From UBA1219 sp045601425 (GTDB lineage Bacteria > Bacteroidota > Bacteroidia > Bacteroidales > P3), in assembly GCA_045601425.1 (NCBI GenBank), contig JAZRZP010000030.1:74673-138672 (forward strand): 64,000 bases of DNA. Reading direction: 5' to 3'. Made by a program: the position numbers and the translations under genes. Shown one piece after another: positions 1-9,421 of this stretch (positions within the stretch are counted from its first letter, which is position 1; each line of letters starts with the position of its first letter). Under the pieces are notes generated by a model. The model was not told where the DNA came from and ran no database searches. It was given only the letters and a program-made list of their open reading frames with translations.

Positions 1-306
1 ATCGTACAACCCTGCGGTAAAATGAATCTTTCTCATAGCATACGAATACGTCGTTGTCGCTGACATGGTATTGTTAATACCATTGTCATTGCTTATGTAC
101 ATACTATACGATCCTCCATTGGTGGTTGCATTGCCGATGCACCACTTGTTGGTTGTGGCATTTCGCATTATCCAGAATCCCTGATCCATAAAATTCTCGA
201 AATCAGTACAATAGGTGACCGTATCAACCATTGTCTGGGACTTCAGCGTTGAGAAGCAACTCAACAGCATAACCAATGCGAACAATCTGTATATTCTTGT
301 TTTCAT
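1..306 (-). CDS. Secreted PKD/T9SS-type protein, N-terminal fragment (3' end outside window)
   Basis: The start codon is at 304-306 and the reading frame is open to the window edge, giving the first 102 residues. The protein opens with a hydrophobic signal peptide (MKTRIYRLFALVMLLSC...). The following region matches the N-terminus of the next gene closely: both have the CDFENF-type motif, a TTNKWCIGNA block and a YISNDNGINN block. It is therefore a tandem paralogue of the 1,063-residue protein upstream on the same strand. By that relationship it is probably an exported surface protein with repeat domains and a T9SS tail, but those parts are not visible here. Confidence 0.8.
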   Translation of the reverse strand, partial: MKTRIYRLFALVMLLSCFSTLKSQTMVDTVTYCTDFENFMDQGFWIMRNATTNKWCIGNATTNGGSYSMYISNDNGINNTMSATTTYSYAMRKIHFTAGLYD

Positions 307-347
307 AACAATAAATTTTACTTTTATATTTATGCAGTTTGGAGCTG

Positions 348-380
348 CAAAGATACGCATTTTTTTTCAGAGAACACAAA
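348..380 (-). promoter_or_regulatory. Bacteroidota promoter of the truncated first gene
   Basis: On the minus strand there is a TATCTTTG -7 box (348-355) and a TTTG -33 box (377-380), 21 bp apart. Expected initiation is about 340, giving a leader of roughly 35 nt. Confidence 0.6.
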
Positions 381-430
381 TATTCTTTTTATTTTTATAT
401 TTTATTAACGATTCAATCAAATCCACGTGC

Positions 431-465
431 AAAAAAAAGCCCGACTCTCCAAAATGCCGGACTTT
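431..465 (-). terminator. Intrinsic terminator after the PKD/T9SS gene
   Basis: A ten-pair stem (436-445 with 456-465, two G-T pairs) is followed on the minus strand by a run of T. It lies just past the stop codon at 474 and separates the two paralogous genes. Confidence 0.8.
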
Positions 466-473
466 ATGTTTTT

Positions 474-3400
474 TTATTTCGTAAGCACCTGAACCGTGCC
501 GTTTCTCAAAATATTTCCTGTATATCCCTTGGCCGAGAACCGGTAGTAATATGTCCCTGAGGCGTCTCCGTTTGCCGCCGGATCCCAGAAATCCTCACGT
601 CTGGAAATATTCTGGACATGGTATACCTTTCTGCCCCAATGATTGTATATGTACAGTTCATTGTCGGTGTAGGCACCACCTTCTATCAGGTTCTTTATCT
701 CAAATATGTCATTGATGCCGTCACCGTTGGCTGTAACCGTATTGGGAAATTGCAGGAAGTCATTGATTATCATAACGTATGCCTCAACCGTATCCACGCA
801 CGAAACGGTGCCGCCACTATGGGTCGAAACCTGATTGGTGGTAATCAGCCGTACGAGGTTGTTGCCTGCATATTCCGAAGTATTTCCTTCCCAACGGTAT
901 GTCGGATCAGGATCTCCCTGCGACTGGTTCACGAATGTCTGGTATGTCGTGTGGTTGAAGAATTCCCAACGGTAGCGGTTGGTCGGCTGAGGATCGGTGA
1001 GGTTTATGAAGTGGGCTTCCGGATTCGAAACCGTAATGATGGGCGGATTCCACGAGAAGCTTCCGTGTCCGAAGCCGTAAATGTAAACCGGATAGTCCAC
1101 CGTATCAAAACAGCCTTCTGCACTCTTTATGCAGCATCGCATGGTGTAATTTCCCACTTCTCCGTAGGTGTGTGTCGGTGTGTTGTTGTTGGCCGTAGAT
1201 GTCCCGTCGCCCCATATCCACGAGTATGTGTTGGTCGTATTTGCCGGTGATAGGTCTGCTACCGAGAGTGAATACGGCACGCACGATTCAAATATGTCCG
1301 GTTGCAGCTGCGGCAACGGCACCGTGTTGATGTCGACATGGAAACTCAGGTCGGTTTCACAGCCTATGTAGTCCGTAACGTGGACGGTGTATGTTTCGGG
1401 AGCTGTCGGATAAACGTTTATCTGGCTTCCTGTCGCTCCGTTGCTCCACTGGTATGAGATTCCACTCTCCAATTCCACCCACACACGGGCCAGAGTTCCT
1501 ATGCAGACTACGGAATCTCCGTGGATGGTCGGCTCTACCGGAGGATGGAACGTCACTGTGTAATACGATGTGTCGTGACATGTTCCACCAGAGATGCTCG
1601 ACACAAGCATTATCGTGTATGTCCCAGGCTGGCTGTATATGTGTGTACCCGGACGGTTGGTCTGGTAGTCGGTATTGCCGTCGCCCCAATCCCATAGGTA
1701 CTCTTCGCAGTCTCCGAGTCGGTTGGTATCATGGGCACTTATGGACACGTAACTCTGATTGTTCACGTTAACCTTGTACTGACAGCCCGTGGTATCAAGT
1801 GTCGCCGAGAATTTCGAGTGAGGGAAACGGGGAATTGCCAATACCGAAAGCGTGAATTTGCACGACGGTGCTTCCACGAACGACACTTCGCAGAAGTACG
1901 TCGAACTGTCCAGTGTCACGGTTACCGTCTGTGCGGTAGATATGGTTCTCGTTGTATCTGTACTGTTGTACCAGCGGTAGTTGAAACCTACCGGGGCTGT
2001 GAGGGTTGCTTCCGTTGCGTTGCCTCCGCAGTTGCTCGAAATGATACGGGCCTTCTGGCAACCGAGAGTGTAATACGAATATCCGTAGTGACCGTATTGA
2101 GAGCAGTCGTAATTGGTGAAACGTATCTTGATCTGCTGGCCGTGGTAAGCCGACACGTTTATGCCAACGGGGGTCCAGTCCTTGTACACTCTGCTTGAAG
2201 AAGACGTTGCTGCTCCTCCCGAAGTGGCATCGTGCCATCCGCGGGAAAGACCATAGACTCCTGCATCGAGTGAATTGAAATCAGCCGCACCGCAGGTCGG
2301 GTCGATAAGCCGGTTGTTCTGGTCAAGGATTTCCATGGTGAAACGGGGCTGTTCCGTAGCCGTATGTCCCGTCGGGTTTTCCAAAACGCAGGCATACTGC
2401 AGCAATATGAGGTCAAAATTACCGGTATCCACGAGCATGTCGTACGAAATGGATTCACATTCTGCATTTGTTTGCCAGTTGCCGAGACGCACCGACTTAC
2501 AATAGCCATTTGGTATGGCCGGTAGCCTGTTTCCTGTACGGACATCCATCTCGCTCGGGTCAGTATGTACCGTGTGACGGCTTGTTGCATCTGCAGGGCC
2601 ACGATCGACAATACCCACGTTGGTGTACGGCCCCTGACCCGGACCGAACTGCTGATATCCGTTGAACGTTCCGTATGTGCAGGTAACATCTGGAGAAGTC
2701 AAATTGGTAAAATCCACAGGACATAGATTGGGAGCGTTGCAATAGCGGAAACGCAACGGCTGGCTGTAACTGCTGGTATCGTTGCCTTCGCTGTCGCAGC
2801 AGATGGCTCTTACATAGAAGGAATACGTCTCCTGTGCCGCCAGACCGGTTACGGTAAATGGTTTTGTGGCTGTCGTTGCAGAATATCTTCCTGTACCGGG
2901 TGTAAAGCCTGCCACGTCCCATTCCACATACCACCCGCAATCAGGATCGCTGTTTCCGGGTGCCGTAGACCAGTCAAGAGACACTCTGCCTCCGCCGAGA
3001 TCGCTTTCAGTAAGGTTCAACGGCTGCGGACATGTAACCGGTGTAAGGCAGATGTTGTCGATGGCTCCCGCAGGCATAGTTCCGACGCTACCATCACATT
3101 TCCAGAAAAACAGCAGATAATAGTTCCCCGTGGTAGGTACTGTCAGCAATGGATCGAAATACGTCTGCCATGATGACTGCAGATTCAGTTTGTTTCCTCC
3201 GTCAAGTGCAATCCAGCCGTTTGGAGCTCCTGTAGCAGAAATGTTGTAGTTGTTGCTGCCTCCCGTGAACGTAGGATTCAAACGTGCCGGAACGAGAAAT
3301 ACCCTGATAAAATCCAACGAACTTTCGCCATAGCATTGCCAGTCGTACGAAATCTCGTATATGCCAGCAGGTACATAAAGTTGGCGGGTTTCGTAGTTGT

Positions 3401-3665
3401 ATGATGTGGAACTTGTTGTATAAGAATTGTTTATACCGTTATCATTGCTTATGTACAGGCAATAGCTTCCTCCGTTGTTGTTCGCGTTGCCGATGCACCA
3501 CTTGTTGGTTGTTGAATTGGCAGGACGCCAGAACCCCTGGTCAACGAAATTTTCAAAATCGCAGCAATATGGCACCGTATCTACGGTATGCTGGGCAAAA
3601 ACTGCAGTTTCGGCAGACAACATCAGCACTATTGCAACCTTTAAAAGTGTATTGTATATTCTCAT
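474..3665 (-). CDS. Large secreted PKD-domain protein with gliding-motility/T9SS type B C-terminal domain
   Basis: A 1,063-residue exported protein. A signal peptide (residues 1-24, ending VFAQ) is followed by a beta-rich region of about 180 residues, a fibronectin type III-like segment (about 215-305), another beta-rich region, then PKD-like repeats recognised by WDWGDGNTD (about 660) and WIWGDGT (about 820). The last 95 residues form the gliding-motility-associated C-terminal domain (FPNTVTANGDGINDIF, then LYIYNHWGRKVY), the type B sorting signal for type IX secretion. It is likely a cell-surface or released adhesin or structural protein; no catalytic motif was seen. It is a tandem paralogue of the gene at 1-306. 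Confidence 0.88.
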   Translation of the reverse strand: MRIYNTLLKVAIVLMLSAETAVFAQHTVDTVPYCCDFENFVDQGFWRPANSTTNKWCIGNANNNGGSYCLYISNDNGINNSYTTSSTSYNYETRQLYVPAGIYEISYDWQCYGESSLDFIRVFLVPARLNPTFTGGSNNYNISATGAPNGWIALDGGNKLNLQSSWQTYFDPLLTVPTTGNYYLLFFWKCDGSVGTMPAGAIDNICLTPVTCPQPLNLTESDLGGGRVSLDWSTAPGNSDPDCGWYVEWDVAGFTPGTGRYSATTATKPFTVTGLAAQETYSFYVRAICCDSEGNDTSSYSQPLRFRYCNAPNLCPVDFTNLTSPDVTCTYGTFNGYQQFGPGQGPYTNVGIVDRGPADATSRHTVHTDPSEMDVRTGNRLPAIPNGYCKSVRLGNWQTNAECESISYDMLVDTGNFDLILLQYACVLENPTGHTATEQPRFTMEILDQNNRLIDPTCGAADFNSLDAGVYGLSRGWHDATSGGAATSSSSRVYKDWTPVGINVSAYHGQQIKIRFTNYDCSQYGHYGYSYYTLGCQKARIISSNCGGNATEATLTAPVGFNYRWYNSTDTTRTISTAQTVTVTLDSSTYFCEVSFVEAPSCKFTLSVLAIPRFPHSKFSATLDTTGCQYKVNVNNQSYVSISAHDTNRLGDCEEYLWDWGDGNTDYQTNRPGTHIYSQPGTYTIMLVSSISGGTCHDTSYYTVTFHPPVEPTIHGDSVVCIGTLARVWVELESGISYQWSNGATGSQINVYPTAPETYTVHVTDYIGCETDLSFHVDINTVPLPQLQPDIFESCVPYSLSVADLSPANTTNTYSWIWGDGTSTANNNTPTHTYGEVGNYTMRCCIKSAEGCFDTVDYPVYIYGFGHGSFSWNPPIITVSNPEAHFINLTDPQPTNRYRWEFFNHTTYQTFVNQSQGDPDPTYRWEGNTSEYAGNNLVRLITTNQVSTHSGGTVSCVDTVEAYVMIINDFLQFPNTVTANGDGINDIFEIKNLIEGGAYTDNELYIYNHWGRKVYHVQNISRREDFWDPAANGDASGTYYYRFSAKGYTGNILRNGTVQVLTK

Positions 3666-3804
3666 GATTGTAACGTTTCTATTTGTTGTATTTTACAAAT
3701 ACTTGAAAATCCGAACCTTATAAAAAAAATAATATTTTTTTCCAAAAAGGCTTGCATATTAGACAATTTTGTCGGAATTTTGCAACACGAAAAAAACGCA
3801 AACA

Positions 3805-4323
3805 ATGAAAATTTATTTTGTAGGATACATGTTTTCCGGAAAAAGTTCTGCAGGGAAAAGAATCGCACGTGATTTGGGAATCGGTTTTTACGATTTAGAC
3901 TCGCTTTTCGAAGCGAAATACAGAATTTCCATCAATGATTTTTTTTCACGCTACGACGAGGCTGCTTTCCGTAAACTGGAGCGCGAGGTGCTTTTTTCTA
4001 CGGCAGAATACGAAAACTGCGTGATATCTACCGGTGGTGGCACTCCTTGTTTCGGAGAAAACATGGATTTCATTCTGCAAAACGGAATTTCGGTTTACCT
4101 CAAAAGTTCCGTGGGCACGATATTGTCGCGGAAGGCAAATTCCAAACGTCCTCGTCCTATCCTGAAGGACATGGAACCCGACGAAACCAGAATTTTCATA
4201 GAGCACCAGCTTTTGGAACGAGAAAAATTCTACAAAAAAGCCGACTTGACAATTGATGCTGAAAGCATTGATTTTAAGTATCTTGCAGAACTGATTCTAA
4301 AAAAGGCCGATGAACGGGAATAA
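3805..4323 (+). CDS. aroK: Shikimate kinase
   Basis: Phosphorylates shikimate with ATP, the fifth step of chorismate synthesis. The 172-residue length is normal. The P-loop lies at residues 6-16 (GYMFSGKSSAGK), the shikimate-binding DLD at about 33-35, the STGGGTPCF substrate/Walker B segment at about 75-83 and the RPRPIL lid near 120. The start was set at the ATG at 3805 because residues from there match the family N-terminus; the frame also opens further upstream. The P-loop has Phe where most families have Gly (GxxGxGKS reads GYMFSGKS). The EPSP synthase of the same pathway is at 11416. Confidence 0.9.
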   Translation: MKIYFVGYMFSGKSSAGKRIARDLGIGFYDLDSLFEAKYRISINDFFSRYDEAAFRKLEREVLFSTAEYENCVISTGGGTPCFGENMDFILQNGISVYLKSSVGTILSRKANSKRPRPILKDMEPDETRIFIEHQLLEREKFYKKADLTIDAESIDFKYLAELILKKADERE

Positions 4324-4344
4324 AAAAAGCGTCATCGGAATGAC
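4322..4344 (-). terminator. Short terminator after DUF4476 gene
   Basis: A GTCAT/ATGAC stem with a four-base loop is followed on the minus strand by a GC pair and a T run. It lies between the convergent aroK and DUF4476 genes. The stem is short, so efficiency is uncertain. Confidence 0.45.
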
Positions 4345-4371
4345 ACATTTTTATTCGAATTCTCAAACTAT

Positions 4372-5139
4372 TCAGTGTCGCTGTATGAAATCCAGCAATT
4401 TGTCCCTGTCACTTGAAAAAGTAAAGAGGTCGGTAAGTTTGTAATAGTTTTGCACATCATAGCAGTGGCTGTAGGCAAATTTCAGATAGTCCATTCTGCC
4501 GGAATCGAAGCTGAAAAGCCGTGCCACGCTCCTGATCTGTTCGGTAGTGTAAGGCAACGACGAGGTCATTGCTGTTTTTGCGAGTTTAAGACGGCTGTCG
4601 TCAAAAGATTCCCGTTTGAGTTTAGCCACAAGGTCTGCGACATCGGCATCGCTGCAGTATTGTGGAACGGGAGGTGGAACAGGACGGGTGTTGTGCTGCG
4701 GCGGAAGCGGTCTCCTGCCGAAACCTCTGTATTCTGTCCAATCCCCGTTATTCCAATAATTGTTCACATTGCCGTTGCGGTCAACGATTTCTGCATACCT
4801 TGCTGCGGCGTTGCAGCGGATGAAATATTCTTCGTGCGTGTTCGGTGACACATAAATTTCGGTGTATGCCAGAACGTTCACTGGACGCGAGAGCACCACG
4901 GCAATGCTGTGTACCTGATTGGGTGCGAGATCGAAAACCGAGAATTTGCTTCCCGAACGTGATGAGAACGGCTGACCGTCGACATAAAGCACGAACTGCT
5001 CCCTGTCCAGTGCTGCAACCGTAACAGACGCTTCACGGGCGTCCCTTAATTTGGGGTCGTGTACCGCTTTTTTTACCTTTTGTGCTGACATTGTTGCCGA
5101 AAGCAGACAGCAAAGTGCGATAAGAAATTTTTTTTTCAT
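4372..5139 (-). CDS. Secreted DUF4476 domain protein
   Basis: A 255-residue exported protein of unknown function. It has a clear signal peptide (MKKKFLIALCCLLSATMSAQ), an N-terminal beta-rich region that may bind something at the surface (about 40-140), a proline-rich linker (about 148-162, PPQHNTRPVPPPVPQ) and a helical C-terminal domain of about 90 residues that fits DUF4476 (starting CSDADVADLVAKLKRESFDD, with repeated hydrophobic helices to the C-terminus). DUF4476 proteins are common in Bacteroidota and have no assigned activity. It stands alone between aroK and secA. Confidence 0.8.
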   Translation of the reverse strand: MKKKFLIALCCLLSATMSAQKVKKAVHDPKLRDAREASVTVAALDREQFVLYVDGQPFSSRSGSKFSVFDLAPNQVHSIAVVLSRPVNVLAYTEIYVSPNTHEEYFIRCNAAARYAEIVDRNGNVNNYWNNGDWTEYRGFGRRPLPPQHNTRPVPPPVPQYCSDADVADLVAKLKRESFDDSRLKLAKTAMTSSLPYTTEQIRSVARLFSFDSGRMDYLKFAYSHCYDVQNYYKLTDLFTFSSDRDKLLDFIQRH

Positions 5140-5225
5140 TGTCTGTTATTCTGAATCTGACATATTGTCTTGTAAGTTAATTTATCTCTCTGGCTATGAC
5201 AAGGGACGTTTGTCTGCAAAGTCTG

Positions 5226-8200
5226 TCATGCTTCGTTTTTGCCGTGGCAATGTTTGTATTTTTTTCCGCTGCCGCACGGACACGGGTCGTTGCGGCCGAC
5301 TTTCTTCTCCACGTGAACTGGCTGAACTTTCTGAGGTTCGGACGTGCGCTGGTTCAGCACTTCCTCTTCTCGTGAGGTTTTCAGTTTGCTGTCGTCGCGG
5401 GTCTGACGCTGTGCTTCTCGCACGTTTTCGTTCTGTTTTACCTGAAGCGAGGCACGGCTGAGGAAAGAAGATATTTCCCTGTTGATGTTGAGAAGCATTT
5501 TTTCGAAGAGGTTGAAAGACTCGAACTTATAAATCAACAGCGGGTCTTTCTGTTCGTAGGTTGCATTCTGCACCGACTGTTTAAGGTCGTCGAGTTCGCG
5601 GAGGTGTTCTTTCCACTGGTCATCGATGATGGCGAGAGTGATACCTTTTTCTATTGACAGAGCTATTTCGCGACCTTTGTTTTCGTAGGATTTCTTTACC
5701 GGAGCCACAACCTGCATTACCTTCTTGCCGTCGGTAATCGGGAATACCACGTTTTCGTAGCGAGTGTTTTCGTAAACATTTTTGATGAACGGGAAAGCGA
5801 GGTCGTTGAGGCGCTGCATGCGTTCCCTGTAGGCATTGAAAACTTCGTTGTAGATTTTCTCGACCATTTCGTCGCGGTGGGTGTTGTTGAGTTCTTTTTC
5901 AGTAAAAGGCAGTTCCATGCCGAATACACGGAGTATCTCCATATTGAATTCTTCGATGTCACCGCTGTTGCGGAAGTCTTCGTAAATCATCTCGCAGGTA
6001 TCGTAGAACATGTTCGATATGTCAATGGAGAGACGGTCTCCGTAAAGAGCATTCCTACGCTTGTTGTATATTACGGTACGCTGGTTGTTCATAACGTCGT
6101 CGTATTCAAGGAGACGCTTGCGTATGCCGAAGTTGTTTTCTTCGACTTTTTTCTGGGCACGTTCGATGGACTTTGTAATCATGGAGTGCTGGATTACTTC
6201 GCCTTCCTGAAGGCCCATTCTGTCCATTACCGAAGCTATACGTTCGGAGCCGAAAAGCCGCATGAGGTTGTCTTCGAGAGAAACGAAGAAGAGTGAGCTT
6301 CCCGGGTCGCCCTGACGGCCGGCACGGCCACGCAGCTGACGGTCAACGCGGCGCGATTCGTGGCGTTCAGTACCGATGATGGCCAAGCCGCCGGCTTCCT
6401 TTACACCGTCTTTCAGCTTGATGTCGGTACCACGACCTGCCATGTTGGTTGCTATCGTCACTGTTCCTGCATAACCTGCCTCGGCAACGATGTCGGCTTC
6501 TTTCTTATGGAGTTTGGCATTCAGTACGTTATGCGGTATACGTCTCATTTTCAGCATTTTGCTCAGGAGTTCGGAAACTTCCACCGAAGTAGTTCCGACA
6601 AGCACCGGACGGCCGATTTCACGCATGTGTTCTATTTCGTTGATGACTGCCTGATATTTTTCGCGTTTGGTTTTGTAAATCATGTCTTCCATATCATCGC
6701 GAATGACAGGTTTGTTGGTCGGGATGACAACGACATCGAGCTTGTAGATGTTCCAGAATTCGCCGGCTTCAGTTTCGGCGGTACCGGTCATACCTGCAAG
6801 TTTCTTGTACATTCGGAAATAGTTCTGCAGGGTGATGGTTGCGTAAGTCTGGGTTGCCGCTTCCACCTTGACGTTTTCCTTGGCTTCTATGGCCTGATGC
6901 AGACCGTCGGAGTAACGCCGGCCTTCCATGATACGGCCGGTCTGTTCGTCAACGATTTTGACTTTGTTGTCGATGACCACGTATTCCACATCCTTTTCGA
7001 AAAGAGTGTAGGCTTTAAGCAATTGATTTACTGTGTGTACGCGATCCGATTGAGCCGCAAAGTTTTTCAGTATCTCGTCTTTGCGGGCAAGGGTTTCTTC
7101 TTTCGAGAGGTTTTCTTTTTCGAGTTCGGCCATTTGCGAACCCACGTCGGGGAGCTGGTAGAACTTCGGGTCTTCACCCAAGGAGGCGAGAAAATCCATA
7201 CCTTTGTCGGTAAGGTCGTTGGTGTGCTGTTTTTCATCTATAACGAAGTAAAGTTCGTCATCGATGATGTGCATGTTCTTGTTCTGTTCCTGCATGTAGA
7301 AATTTTCGGTCTTTAGCAGGACAGCCTTCATGCCCTGTTCCGAGAGGAATTTGATGAGGGCCTTGTTTTTCGGCAGACCGCGATGTGCACGCAGGAGCAT
7401 TTCGCCACCGAGTTTCTCGTCTTCGGATTTTCCGGAAGTGAGGAGTCGCTTGGCGTCGGCCAGATACTGGGTAACAAGCACACGTTGAGCGTTGTACAGT
7501 TTTTCGATGATTGGTTTGAAGCGGTCGAATTCCTGATCGTCACCCTTGGGTGTAGGGCCGGATATGATGAGGGGAGTACGGGCGTCATCGATGAGAACCG
7601 AGTCCACCTCATCGACGATGGCGTAGTTGTGGGGGCGCTGCACAAGTTCTTCGGGGTTACGAGACATGTTGTCGCGGAGGTAGTCGAAGCCGAATTCGTT
7701 GTTGGTACCGTATGTAATATCGGCGAGATATGCGTTTTTACGTTCTTCGGAGTGAGGTTCGTATTTGTCGATGCAGTCAACCTTGAGTCCGTGAAATTCG
7801 AAAAGCATGCCCATCCATTCGGAGTCACGTTTTGCGAGGTAATCGTTTACTGTAACGACGTGAACGCCTTTGCCGGGGAGGGCGTTGAGGTAAACGGGGA
7901 GCGTAGCCACGAGGGTTTTACCTTCACCTGTTGCCATTTCGGCAATTTTACCGCTGTGAAGCACAACTCCGCCTATGAGCTGCACGTCGTAGTGCACCAT
8001 GTCCCATGTAATCATGTTTCCGCCGGCCGACCAAGTAGTTTTGTAGTAAGCCTTGTCGCCGCGGATATTCACGCTTTCGCGGTAAGCGGAGATGTCGCGG
8101 TCGCGGTCGCTGGCGGTAACCTCAACCTCTTCATTCTCGGCAAAACGGCGGGCAGTTTCCTTAACTACGGCAAAAGCCTCAGGCAATATCTGATTGAGAA

Positions 8201-8507
8201 CATCCTGAGTTTTGTCGTACGACACTTTTTCTATGGTTTCGATACGTTTGTACAGGCTTTCCTTTTCGTTCACCGGCATGTCGTATTCGTTTTCGATTCG
8301 GGAGCGGAGCTGCTGAAGTTCGGTTTCTTCCACTTCGATAGCCTGTTGTATTCTTGCTCTGAATTCGGCTGTTTTTGCACGAAGTTCATCATTTGTCAGG
8401 TTCTTTATGATTTCGTATGCCTCTTTTGCCTTGTTTACAAGGGGCATAACCTCTTTCAGGTCGCGCTGCGACTTGTTCCCAAAAATTTTTGCTAAAAAGT
8501 TTGCCAT
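5226..8507 (-). CDS. secA: Preprotein translocase ATPase SecA
   Basis: The motor of Sec-dependent export, acting at SecYEG on the inner membrane. At 1,093 residues it is longer than the E. coli protein (901), as usual for Bacteroidota. Visible elements are Walker A (MATGEGKTLVATLP, about 190), the DEAD-type Walker B (DEVDSVLIDDARTPL, about 300), the second helicase domain (TNMAGRGTDIKL and ERHESRRVDRQLRGRAGRQGD) and the C-terminal zinc tail (DPCPCGSGKKYKHCHG). It would export the many signal-peptide proteins in this window, including T9SS clients. It is monocistronic, with a perfect promoter upstream. Confidence 0.98.
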   Translation of the reverse strand: MANFLAKIFGNKSQRDLKEVMPLVNKAKEAYEIIKNLTNDELRAKTAEFRARIQQAIEVEETELQQLRSRIENEYDMPVNEKESLYKRIETIEKVSYDKTQDVLNQILPEAFAVVKETARRFAENEEVEVTASDRDRDISAYRESVNIRGDKAYYKTTWSAGGNMITWDMVHYDVQLIGGVVLHSGKIAEMATGEGKTLVATLPVYLNALPGKGVHVVTVNDYLAKRDSEWMGMLFEFHGLKVDCIDKYEPHSEERKNAYLADITYGTNNEFGFDYLRDNMSRNPEELVQRPHNYAIVDEVDSVLIDDARTPLIISGPTPKGDDQEFDRFKPIIEKLYNAQRVLVTQYLADAKRLLTSGKSEDEKLGGEMLLRAHRGLPKNKALIKFLSEQGMKAVLLKTENFYMQEQNKNMHIIDDELYFVIDEKQHTNDLTDKGMDFLASLGEDPKFYQLPDVGSQMAELEKENLSKEETLARKDEILKNFAAQSDRVHTVNQLLKAYTLFEKDVEYVVIDNKVKIVDEQTGRIMEGRRYSDGLHQAIEAKENVKVEAATQTYATITLQNYFRMYKKLAGMTGTAETEAGEFWNIYKLDVVVIPTNKPVIRDDMEDMIYKTKREKYQAVINEIEHMREIGRPVLVGTTSVEVSELLSKMLKMRRIPHNVLNAKLHKKEADIVAEAGYAGTVTIATNMAGRGTDIKLKDGVKEAGGLAIIGTERHESRRVDRQLRGRAGRQGDPGSSLFFVSLEDNLMRLFGSERIASVMDRMGLQEGEVIQHSMITKSIERAQKKVEENNFGIRKRLLEYDDVMNNQRTVIYNKRRNALYGDRLSIDISNMFYDTCEMIYEDFRNSGDIEEFNMEILRVFGMELPFTEKELNNTHRDEMVEKIYNEVFNAYRERMQRLNDLAFPFIKNVYENTRYENVVFPITDGKKVMQVVAPVKKSYENKGREIALSIEKGITLAIIDDQWKEHLRELDDLKQSVQNATYEQKDPLLIYKFESFNLFEKMLLNINREISSFLSRASLQVKQNENVREAQRQTRDDSKLKTSREEEVLNQRTSEPQKVQPVHVEKKVGRNDPCPCGSGKKYKHCHGKNEA

Positions 8508-8583
8508 TTATATTTATGTATAGTTTTGTTTTACACGTGTTTACAATATCTTTACAGCAGCAGAAAATCTGCCAAAGAACGTG

Positions 8584-8615
8584 CAAAGATACAAAAAAAT
8601 ATTGTTTTTTGCAAA
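8584..8615 (-). promoter_or_regulatory. secA promoter
   Basis: On the minus strand, TTTG (8612-8615), a 20-bp spacer and TATCTTTG (8584-8591) match the Bacteroidota primary sigma-factor consensus. The leader to the secA start is about 70 nt. Confidence 0.75.
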
Positions 8616-8683
8616 TATTTTTCAAATGACAGGAGCAAAAACCGTGCCAGAATATTTTCACGGAAAGTTTGGAAAAAATTTTG

Positions 8684-8691
8684 TAGTTTTG
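8684..8691 (+). promoter_or_regulatory. -7 element upstream of the HAD phosphatase gene
   Basis: TAGTTTTG matches TAnnTTTG. The nearest TTTG (8668-8671) is only 12 bp away, so no well-spaced -33 box is visible. It lies 50 bp before the start codon. Confidence 0.45.
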
Positions 8692-8740
8692 CAAAACGAA
8701 TTCATATTGTAAACAGAACAGAACGACATACCTCACCGCA

Positions 8741-9421
8741 ATGAAAAGACTTGTAATTTTTGACCTTGACGGCACGCTTGTGAACACTCTCGATGATTTG
8801 TCCGACAGTGTAAATTTCGCGTTGTCGCAGTCGGGTTTTCCGACTCACAACCGCGAAAGATTCCGTTATTTCGTAGGCAACGGCATATACAAGCTCATTG
8901 AACGAGCCTTGCCTGAAAACCGGCGCGACTCCGAAACCGTCGGCCTTGTGAAATCTGTATTCATGGAGCATTACTCTGAACACTGCACCGGAAAAAGCCT
9001 GCCCTACCATGGAATTGACCAGCTTTTGCAAACGCTTAAAAACCAAGGCATAAAGCTTGCCGTAGCGTCAAACAAGGTTCACCCTGCCACTGTCGCCATC
9101 GTGGAACATTTTTGGGGGAAGTCGTATTTTGACTTAATCTTGGGTCACCGCGACGGCAAGCCGACGAAGCCTGACCCTGAAATCATTTCCGACATTCTAA
9201 CCTTTCTTGATGTTGAAAAAACGGAAGTATTGTATGCAGGAGATTCCGGAGTGGACATGCAGACTGCTCACAATGCGGGAGTTACGGCCATAGGGGTAAC
9301 ATGGGGATTGCGCACGCGGGAAGAACTTGAAGAAAATTCGGCAGACTTCATTGTCGACAGTCCCATGGAAATTGCCGGACTTGCGGATAAGGGCAACCCC
9401 ACTCTTACAGGGAATCTTTAA
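8741..9421 (+). CDS. gph: HAD-family phosphatase, phosphoglycolate phosphatase-like
   Basis: A 226-residue haloacid dehalogenase-superfamily hydrolase. The nucleophile motif DLDGTLVNT is at residues 9-17, motif II is in the LAVASNK stretch (about 110), and motif III/IV is seen as KPDPEI with GDSGVDMQTA about 40 residues later. An alpha-helical cap between motifs I and II is typical of the phosphoglycolate phosphatase subgroup, which salvages 2-phosphoglycolate from DNA repair. Substrate specificity cannot be read from sequence, so pyrophosphatase or another phosphatase is possible. Its 3' end overlaps the convergent MerR gene by 17 bp. Confidence 0.85.
   Translation: MKRLVIFDLDGTLVNTLDDLSDSVNFALSQSGFPTHNRERFRYFVGNGIYKLIERALPENRRDSETVGLVKSVFMEHYSEHCTGKSLPYHGIDQLLQTLKNQGIKLAVASNKVHPATVAIVEHFWGKSYFDLILGHRDGKPTKPDPEIISDILTFLDVEKTEVLYAGDSGVDMQTAHNAGVTAIGVTWGLRTREELEENSADFIVDSPMEIAGLADKGNPTLTGNL

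Noticed and set aside
3769..3804. Upstream extension of aroK
   Set aside because: Residues before ATG 3805 do not match the family N-terminus and the promoter region would be translated.
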